From contig JAAALK010000080.1 of NCBI GenBank assembly GCA_019279435.1, positions 90,357,028 to 90,421,027 on the forward strand: a DNA stretch of 64,000 nucleotides. The letters are read 5' to 3'. Numbering within the stretch: position 1 is the first letter of the stretch; each line of letters opens with the position of its first letter. Origin of the DNA: Zizania palustris (Eukaryota; Streptophyta; Magnoliopsida; Poales; Poaceae). Shown piece after piece: positions 56,487 to 64,000 of this stretch. The notes beneath the pieces are model-generated. The model saw only the letters and a program-made list of their open reading frames with translations, was not told the DNA's origin and did not search any database. Made by a program: the position numbers and the translations under genes.

Positions 56487-58594
56487 CCTTGCTACACTCA
56501 CGGTGCCTGTTGTGGACGAAACCCTACTCCTCTACCTTGCAGCTACTAGCTCTGCTGTCAGTGTAGTCCTTGTCAGAGAGGTTGATTTCAACGGGAAGTT
56601 GGTATAGAATCTAGTTTATTTTGTGTCCGAAGCATTGTTCGGAGCAAAAACAAGATATTCCGAGCTTGAGAAATTCACTTATGCTCTGATAATGGCTTCG
56701 AGGAAGCTAAGGCATTATTTCTTGGCACATAATGTAATTGTACCAACTTCGTATCCTTTGGGAGATATGTTCCGAAGTAAGGATTCCACTGGAATAATTG
56801 GGAAGTGGGCCGTTGAGTTAGCACCCTTCGGCATATCTTTTGTGGCAAGAACAGCAATTAAGTCGCAAGTGTTGGCGGACTTCGTGGCAGAGTGGACTCC
56901 CCCTGCAGCATGGGCTCTGGAGAAGACAAGTAAAGGGATTTGGACTATTTACTCTGATGGAGCTTTCCAAGCATCTGGAGCAGGTGTCGGAGCTGTGATA
57001 ATTTCGCTTTCAGGGCAAAAGGCAATGTAGTCCGCAAGACTCAACTTTAAGTCTACCAATAATAGAGCAGAGTATGAGGAAATTTTATTGGGACTTCGAA
57101 AGGCACGTGCTCTAGGGGCTACAAGAGTTGTTATTAAAACAGATTCTCAGATTGTAGCAGGGCACGCAGACAAGAGTTTCCAAGATCGACATCCACAGAT
57201 TGCAAAGTACTTAGAAGAAATCCAAAAGATCGAAGCAGCATTTAAAGGGATTTCCATTCGGAGTATACCTAGAGTAGAAAATATGCAAGCTGACATCTTA
57301 GCAAAAGCTGCAGCCGGAGCTATAGACATACCCGAAGAAGCTTTTTATGAAGAACTCAGTACACCTTCGGTGCCACAAATTCCTGCTGCGGAAGTCCTTT
57401 GCATTCCAAGTACAGATTGGCGAAGTTCAATCATGGAATTGTTGCAAGGAGAAGCAAATATGTCCGAAGGGCCACAACTTTTGAGGTTAAAGCTTAGAAC
57501 TCGGAATTATCACATAATCAACGGTATTTTATACAAGGCCGGAGTATGTTCTCCTCTGCTCCGATGTATATCTCAAGCCGAAGGTCAAGAAATTCTTCGA
57601 GGAATTCATGAAGGACTTTGCGGTAGCCATCTGGCCCCTCGAGCTTTGGCATGAAAAACACTTCGCCAGGGGCTTTATTGGCCTACAATAGTAGCTGATG
57701 CGGAGAGCTTGGTCCGCACTTGCCAAGGATGTCAGTGGATGGGACGAAGAAGTCATCGCCTACCAACAGCTCTTCAAGTCATTGCCCCAGTATGGCCCAT
57801 GGCCAGATGGGGCATGGATCTTATTGGCCCCTTCCCAGCAGCAAAAGGAAATTTGAAGTTCGCAGTGGTAGCAATCGAATACTTTTCAAAGTGGGTCGAA
57901 GCAGAGCCCCTAACAGCTATCACTTCGAATAATGTTCAAAAATTTTTCTAGAAGAATATTATATGCCGGTTCGGAGTGCCTCGGCAGCTGACAGTGGATA
58001 ATGGAACACAGTTTGATGCAGAACCCTTCAGGAAATTCTATGAAGACCTAGGCATTCAACTATGTTTTGCTGCAGTAAGACATCCTCAATCTAATGGAGC
58101 TGTTGAAAGAGCCAATGGTAATATCTTGTGAGGGCTGAATCGAAGAATAGTGGGATTGGCAAAAGGATTGTGGACCGAAGAGCTCCCAAAGATCCTATGG
58201 TCCATCCGGACAACTCAGACAAGGTCTACCAGCTATGACACCAACAGAGCTCAAAGGAGGATCACTTCACAGCACCGAACCAGAAATGGAAGGAGAAAGA
58301 CAAGCTTCGCTGGATTTAACAGAAGAGACAAGACTTCGAGCTATGGCAAATTTGTCAAAGTATCAGCAGCAGACAAAGACTTGGTTCGACCCAAAGGTCA
58401 AGATCAATGAACTTAGGCCGGGTCATCTCGTTTTGCGAAGTATCATAGCACCAGGAAAATTAGGAAATAAGTAGGAAGGTCCATACTTAATTGTTCGCTC
58501 AGGGCGTCCTGGTTCTTTTAAGTTAGCTAATTTGGAAGGTGAAGAGTTAGCGCATACATGGCATGCGGAGCACCTAAAGCGAAACTTCGCATAG
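56487..58594 (+). pseudogene. Element C RNase H domains and integrase
   Basis: Resumes C pol at the point matching LATLTVPIADE of E. First RNase H (SEALFGAKTRYSELEKFTYAL), archaeal-type second RNase H (IYSDGAFQASGAGVG, KTDSQIVAGHA), H2C2 finger (CQGCQW), and integrase core (GMDLIGPFP, VDNGTQFD, HPQSNGAVERANG). Stops: near 56607, 57028-57030, 57652-57654, 57949-57951 and 58130. A deletion of about 40 bp near 58230 removes the GFTPFRLLFGDE part present in E. The pol stop is at 58592-58594. The RT core is absent from this element. Confidence 0.85.
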
Positions 58595-58794
58595 GGGCTC
58601 CTTGTAATCATTTGTAAACACTTTACGAATCAATAAAGCATATGGTTCAGATAATGCCTACCCCTCATAAACTTCCCACTTCCTAGTGGACGCACTGGAA
58701 TAGCGGAGTTGACCGAGAGGGAAGTGTCATTAATTTGAATCATATTTTCGGACTTCAGACCACTGGTCCGAAGTTTCCGACACGTTGGGTAGAA
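58595..58794. other. Spacer between pol and tandem array, element C
   Basis: No ORF of note. Contains the segment 'agcggagttgaccgagaggga' also present in E near 31705. Probable 3' untranslated region shared by the two convergent genes. Confidence 0.4.
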
Positions 58795-59045
58795 ATAAAC
58801 CGGAGTCCAAGCCATCGACTTGTAGGCATCCGTAAAAAGAGCCCGAGACCACAGAATGTGGAGTCCAAGCCACCGACTGGTAGACATACGTAAAAAGAGT
58901 CCAAGGAGACCAAATGATGCGGAGTCCAAGCCACTGGCTTGTAGGCATCCGTAAAAAGAGTCCAAGGAGACCACTGCAAACTCCAAACCACTGGTTTGAC
59001 AGAACTCGCAAAAAGAGCCGAAGGAGGCCAAAACAAAACAGAGTT
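58795..59045. repeat. 60-bp tandem array between pol and antisense gene, element C
   Basis: About four imperfect units, each with 'ggagtccaagccac.g.ct' and 'cgtaaaaagagtcc'. Unit starts at about 58802, 58861, 58921 and 58980 give a 60-bp step. Reverse-complement homologue of the array in E; unit number and sequence differ. Confidence 0.82.
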
Positions 59046-59348
59046 TGAGCACATGAGCTTCGAATATCTATTAAAAAAGTCCAAAGTGACAAATCATTTA
59101 GGACACTAAAGTGTCCGGAGAGTTGTCCAAAGTGATTTCTTTCAAAACATAAGGTACTAAGTTACCAATCTTCAGACTTCAAATAGTCGAGGACATTTTA
59201 TAAGATTTTAACCAATCTTAACTCCTAAGTTTTTTTTGCGCCTAACCATCTTTTAATATAGTTCGAAGTTGCTTACGCCCAAAGAGGGGCTGGTAAATAG
59301 GGAGACAATTTTAAATCGATATTTATTATTCAAGCAAATATGATTACA

Positions 59349-62300
59349 TCATGAAAAATCGGTATCTATACTAAGAAGGAATCGAAGACCCCTTCGATCT
59401 CTAGAGCTAAGGTTGGAACAACTAGTTCCCGAGCCGGGAGTTCTAACAACTTTGCGTTTAACTCTCCTGCCTCCCTTCGAAGCTCTAAAGTCTTTCTGCT
59501 CTTGTTGAAGCTCGGTCCAAGTTCGAAGTCGTTCGGGGCTCCTTTCCTAGCTTCCAAGTTCTTCAGGCTTTTTACCTTGAGCTTCATCTTCGTCTTCGGA
59601 CCATACAATGTCTTCGGAAGATGAAGTTTCCAAGTTAACTTCTTTTTCTTCCTCTTTAATATAAGACAATATGTCTTTGCTTACTTCGGGCGTAATCGCA
59701 CCGGAGCTATCCCGAGGAAATAAAAATCGAGGGCGCTTGTGATGTTTTAAAATATCGAAGGTAGCCCATAGTAGGCGAAGTTCTTCGTTAACGTATAACA
59801 CTTCGACATATTCCATATGAGGCAAATCCTAAAAACATGATAAGCAAATTTTCATTCATAAATGTACAAAAGCATGATGCTTTACATAGTCGAAGATCCT
59901 AAGATAAATCTAAACCTGCGGGTTTGGCGGAGGCTGGCTGCTCGAAGCTTGTGACCGAGCTTGCTTCTGGCGTTGCCCTTCATCAATCCAAGCCTTCATC
60001 GCAGAGCGACCTTCGGCTCTCCATGATGTTTGGAAGGCTTGCCAAGCAGCGGCCACACCTTCAGAAGGAGTAAGAAGCTGATTGTCATCAAAGGTAATGG
60101 GAGTCGCCCCTGCGTTCGGAGTTATAGATATGCCCAGATCATCGTAGTAACGAAGTATGCCGATAGCAGCCACTTGTCCAGAGATTTCTCCGTACCGAAT
60201 GCCTGTTGTCTTCATTTGCTTCGCTGCTCCTTGGATCCTCTTCAGCCGTCGCAGCACGGGGATGTTGTCATCTGAAGGAAGCGTCCCAGTAGTACCAAAG
60301 TACTCTGGAACGCCTAGCAGTTGGTTCATGACCTCCGCAGCTACCTTCTCCGACTTCAGCTTGTCTTCAATTAAGGCATCCTTCGTCGAAGTTAATTCTC
60401 CTACCACTCCAGAGAGTCTAGTTGCCTCCGTAGCTAAAGAATTTTTCTGGTTGAGTAGGTGGCTAGCTTCCTTGGTGGCTTTGGCTTTTTCTTCCCAGAG
60501 CTTGACAAGCTCAGCTCCCGCCATGGCATGCTCTACCCGCATATTTTCTATTTCTGCCCGAAGCACAATTTGTTCTGCTTCGAGCTCCTTGTTCGCAGTT
60601 TCCAAGCTTTGTCTGGCCCTGCGCTCCGCTGAAACCATGTTATCTAAGTGGGAAACCCGACCTTCGGAGATACTAAGATTTCGCTTAAGAGTTGTAATTT
60701 CCTCTCGAAGGCGAAGGCTTCCGCGTTCATTTGAAATGTTCGCAGCTCGGGCCAAGACTATTTGCTGCGAAGAGAAAAAACCAAGGTGAGAAATTATTTG
60801 TATATAAGTTTAATTTTTTTTTTGCAGATACTCCGTACCTGGTATGCTGCACGCTCCATAGCAGCATTGAGCTCCGAACTCTCCGCCTCGCTCAAGATAG
60901 CTACCAAGTCTGTTTCCCCGACTTCGCGGCTAGCTCGATCCAAAGTCTCGAGCAAAGTCCGAAGCCCAGTTCTTCGCTCCAAGAAAGGATCTAGAAGAGG
61001 GAGCATAGACAGGGCCCTCTGGTCATCTTCGTTCGGTGAAGGTCCGGAATGCTGAGCCGTATCTTTTGGAACTCTGGCAGACTGACCCCCCTCCGTAGAT
61101 TGGCTTCCGTCTGTCAATTCAGACAGAGTTGATCCTGAGCTCAGAGCAGGGAGGTGGTCCATCTAGCCTTTGCCTTTTCCAGGTCCCAATTGAGTGACTC
61201 CTGGAATTGGCTCCGAAGTTGTCGAAGGCCTAGGAATCATATCTTCGGTACGGACCTCTTCCACGGGAGCAGATCCTGTTGAAGCAAAGGTATTATACAT
61301 TGTATAATTTCGCAGGAAAAAAGAACAAAAGAATTATGAGAAGTCTACCTCTGACGTATTGTCGACGGGTGAGCATTGGACTGCTTGGCGGGTCGAAGGC
61401 TACTCCAAAGTCTTTGTCGGAGTCTATAGTCAAATCTTTGACTGTTGGAGCATCTTCGAGAGCGGCCGTCGTTGCTTCACCTGGAATCAAATTTGATTCT
61501 ATAGAAACTTCGACTCCACCTTCGCTCACAGGGGCTCCGTCTTGCGGAAAAATTTTCTTGAGCAGCCGGAGTCCTCACTTGCTCAAGGTTGTCTTGATAC
61601 TCCGGCACGCTCGCAGCATCATCAATATTTGCATCTGTTTGGGCTGCATCCTTGTCGATCAGGTCAACAAGCATCCTGCCTTCATCCTCCGAGGAATCGG
61701 AGACCGAAGCTCTTGGGCTTGAAGGCGCAACAACTATTGGCTTTCGAGCTACCTTCTTCAGTGGAGTCTTGGCAGAGCTCGAGGCTCCAACTTCGGCTTT
61801 TCTCTTATTGGGCCCTTTCTCCGAAGGCACCCAATCCACAAGAGGGGGTGGAACAGCTTTGAGTAACCCCCATACTCGGTTGGACCGCTCCCAAGTACCA
61901 ACCAATTTAATCCTCCATTCCTTCTCGGCCGGAGTCGGGACGCCCAGAATCTTCTCCGAAGCTCGTACAATCTGCTCCAAAGTTATAGGGGCTGAAGTGG
62001 CTGAAAAATGAGTTAAGTTGGTTATTTCTTTGAATGAATATACATGACATATGTTGTTTTCGAAGTTACCTGTAGGGCTCGAGTTCGAAGAAATCTTGTG
62101 AAGGCCGCCCTTTGGATCTTCCTCGAAGGTGATTGGCCAGGTGGCCATCAGAGGAGGGATTTGGAGTCCGATGAACTCCTTTGCCAGATCCCTCACACTC
62201 AGGCGATGGCTGATGCATTGGAGAAGGCTAAGCCAGGCTTCAAGCTGGCCTGGGTCCGGGTGGACAAGGGCTTCCTTCCGGAAGTTATGTCCCGAAGAGG

Positions 62301-63009
62301 TCCCGCTAGTTGGCTTCCTGCCCCAACTTCGGCGTAAAACCAGCGAAGGATCCAATCTGTGTACCATCTGGTGTTGATGGCTTTGGCTGGAAACCAAAGG
62401 GCATATTCGTCTCGAAGTCGGAAATTAATACTTCCGAAGGCCACCACTATCTTCTCACCTCCGGGGCCTACGAAGGTCTTGGGTTGGCACGAAGCTCGAT
62501 GTAAAGCTACGAAGATTTCCGCTCTGCCTTCGCATCCTTCAGCTCGCAATGCCCACTCGAAGATAGAAAGGCATGCTATCGCGTTCGGAGAGAGCTGGGG
62601 GAGAGTAACGTGGAATAAATCCAGTACCTCGGCCAGGAAGTCAACAGCCAGAAGCCCTAATCCACCTTCGAAGACAACCAATTCTCCGAGCCTTGGCGAC
62701 GGAATAACTTCTTTCTCAAGTTTGCGAATCATGATCCCAGAACTGATTTTGCCTTCTATTGCGGCCACGAGCGTTTCCCTCTTGCAGGTTGAGGGCCCCA
62801 ACTAATAGGACTGATCCGCGTACTTCATCGACGCCGGGAAGAGATCATGAGGATCATCGCGTTGGGGATATCTCCCTGGCGCCGCCATCGCTGTCACTTC
62901 TGGTGTCGGAGTTGCTGTCGTCGATGTCGCAGCCACCGCTGCTTGCCGCAGCCTGCTGCCGAGCCAAGGCTGAAGCCGCTCCAGGAACCTTGAAACTGGT
63001 TTTCGCCAT
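59349..63009 (-). pseudogene. Antisense five-exon gene of Tat element C
   Basis: Same gene as in E, on the strand opposite to C's pol. ATG at 63009-63007 (MAKTSFKVPGA..ALARQQAA). GT-AG introns, minus strand: 62069-62001 (69 bp), 61348-61276 (73), 60838-60765 (74), 59915-59829 (87). For the last three, the offset between the flanking open frames equals the intron length modulo 3. Transposase_28-like part at about 62650-62400 (LDLFHVTLPQLSPNA), acidic middle, coiled coil in exon 4, basic tail, stop at 59351-59349. Breaks: stops near 62850 and 62800, frameshift near 62290, TAG at 61163-61165, and TGG-to-TAG near 59547. These differ from those in E, so the copies decayed independently. Function unknown. 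Confidence 0.75.
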
Positions 63010-63063
63010 GGGATCGCACGGGTTACTCCAGAGGAAAAAACGGAAGCTAGGGTCTGGGCCCTC

Positions 63064-63071
63064 TATATATA
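63064..63071 (-). promoter_or_regulatory. TATA box of the antisense gene in element C
   Basis: TATATATA (minus strand) within gggctatatatagaggg, 55 bp before the ATG at 63009. Conserved with E 27115-27122. Confidence 0.65.
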
Positions 63072-63398
63072 GCCCAGACCACAATTTTTTACAGTTTGCA
63101 TCTGCCGTTTCACATTCTTAACCGTTATTTTGTTGCGGAGTTAACGCATCGCATAACTTCCGTTAGAAGGAAAAAGCCAACAGCTATTTCTTCCAAGTCT
63201 AAAAAGGCTTTCGGGCTTCTCGAGTTAATTCTAAGATAGTTCGAATATAATTTTCTTAGAAGCTGATTCGAAGTTTTACATTTCCACGTATTTCATAGAT
63301 GGATTAAATCTGCTAACCCCTACTCATGATTATTTTTCTTGCGTATACTGCTCTCCTAACATTACAGATTTAACGGAGAAGCGTATTCGAGGGGCTAC
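63072..63398. other. Antisense promoter region and PPT of element C
   Basis: About 310 bp without ORF, homologous to the same spacer in E, ending in the purine tract cgaggggctac directly before the 3' LTR. Confidence 0.6.
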
Positions 63399-63893
63399 TG
63401 TCGGGGGGAAAATATTCCATCCTCAGGGTTATTGCAGTAACAGGACAAAGGCAGGCGATTGAATCAAAGGTTTCCAGCATGTATCTCCGGAAATGCATTG
63501 AATCAAGTTCGAAGTATGATGACAGACTCTAGTTCGGAGTATATCTTCGAACTTGGACTCTTCCGAGAGCTTCTTTGCCAGCTAAGATGGAAGACTTATC
63601 TTCTTTCTCATTAGATTAGTCTTTACCATTTTAGCCCTATTAAGGGTACCGAATAGTTTCCACTATGTCGGTTGTAATAGAGGGGTAAAAGGGTCTTTTC
63701 CTTAACGTTTGGGCCTGTAAATACCCCCCGTTTTACCCTGTAATATGGACGGAATACAAGTTATTCAATACACACTTTCGAACTATTTTAAGCTATTATC
63801 CTTTCGGAAGCTTGGAATAGTTTACTTCGCAAACACTTCGTTTGTTAGTTTCTAATCTTCAGAAACCTGTTAGCGTAATCTTTTACGCCAACA
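63399..63893 (+). repeat. 3' LTR of element C
   Basis: 495 bp, TGTCGGGGGG...ACGCCAACA, followed by duplication GGTGG (63894-63898). The TATA position reads TGTAAATA (63716-63723), one change from the 5' copy. The right end forms the inverted repeat TGTTAGCGTAA / TTACGCCAACA. Confidence 0.93.
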
Positions 63894-63898
63894 GGTGG

Positions 63899-64000
63899 GT
63901 TCTGGGTGCAAGCTAGGGCATTGGTTGGTCGCACCAGGGGCACTATAAGGACCGGTCTGCGGGATCTGTTGCAAAGCACTTCCGTACTAACCACATGTCT
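63899..64000 (+). repeat. 3' LTR of element G, part 2
   Basis: The sequence after C's right duplication should be the continuation of G's LTR interrupted at 21808. It runs off the window, so G's right end is not seen. Supported by the matching GGTGG duplication. Confidence 0.65.

Larger units (their letters stand above)
21809..63893 (+). mobile_element. Element C: Tat-lineage Ty3/gypsy, interrupted by D and B
   Basis: A Tat element inserted in G's 3' LTR with duplication GGTGG (21804-21808 and 63894-63898). Its own parts are 5' LTR 21809-22247 plus 44581-44634, PBS 44635-44657, gag-protease 44697-46724, RNase H-integrase 56487-58594, a 60-bp tandem array, an antisense gene 63009-59349, and 3' LTR 63399-63893. 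Copia D lies in its 5' LTR and copia B in its pol. The RT is deleted. I count roughly 15 LTR differences by eye, about 97% identity. Same family as E, opposite orientation. Confidence 0.9.
6326..64000 (+). mobile_element. Element G: Tekay-type chromovirus (Ty3/gypsy), host of the nest
   Basis: The oldest element of the nest. It is visible as the end of the 5' LTR (to 6518), a PBS, orf0, gag (7664-8133 and 15493-16187), pol with chromodomain (16190-19458), and a 3' LTR from 19501 that is interrupted by element C and resumes at 63899 past the window edge. H interrupts gag. The TGTAACATCCC LTR start, LTR longer than 2.4 kb, extra ORF before gag and chromodomain resemble the rice RIRE3/RIRE8 group (family knowledge). 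The 5' LTR lacks its beginning, so the left edge is a truncation against fragment J, not a clean insertion end. Confidence 0.8.

Overview
The whole window is repeat-rich plant nuclear DNA made of nested LTR retrotransposons. I see no host gene, rRNA, tRNA, CRISPR array or bacterial feature. The element types (Tekay-type chromovirus with an extra ORF before gag and a very long LTR, Tat-lineage Ty3/gypsy with two RNase H domains, Sirevirus-type Ty1/copia with about 2-kb LTRs) fit a monocot, most likely a grass. That assignment is inference from element type only.

Layout, named by letter. A: Sirevirus-like copia, minus strand, from beyond the left edge to about 4865 (gag 1-2785, 5' LTR from 2846). 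J: truncated GC-rich Tat gag-protease fragment, about 4866-6325. G: Tekay-type chromovirus, plus strand, from about 6326 past the right edge; only the 3' end of its 5' LTR remains (to 6518), followed by an intact orf0, gag, a decayed pol with chromodomain (to 19458), and a 3' LTR from 19501. H: complete Ty3/gypsy element inserted in G gag (8134-15492, duplication CTTGG). C: Tat element, plus strand, inserted in G's 3' LTR (21809-63893, duplication GGTGG). D: Sirevirus, minus strand, inserted in C's 5' LTR (22248-44575, duplication ACTTC). E: Tat element, minus strand, inserted in D's reverse transcriptase (26293-37757, duplication CATGG). B: second Sirevirus, plus strand, inside C pol (46725-56486), accompanied by a deletion that removed C's reverse transcriptase and the first half of B's 5' LTR. 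The order of insertion is therefore G, then C, then D, then E, with H into G and B into C as separate events.

The most notable content is in the two Tat elements. Each carries, between pol and the 3' LTR, a gene on the opposite strand with its own TATA box and four short GT-AG introns. Removing the frame-changing introns reconnects the reading frames exactly in both copies. The predicted protein has a Transposase_28-like N-terminal region (the Pfam 'putative gypsy type transposon' family), an acidic linker, a long coiled coil and a basic tail. It runs convergently towards pol, and a 60-bp tandem array lies between the two genes. Antisense extra ORFs are known in Tat elements; the conserved multi-intron structure and dedicated promoter deserve a second look.

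Other points: element H's polyprotein reads in frame across its PPT into the 3' LTR apart from one stop; the B and D Sireviruses share an in-frame TAG exactly between gag and pol; E keeps a nearly complete gag-pol interrupted by one TAG. Most other coding regions are pseudogenes with stops and frameshifts. Identities quoted are counts by eye, not alignments.
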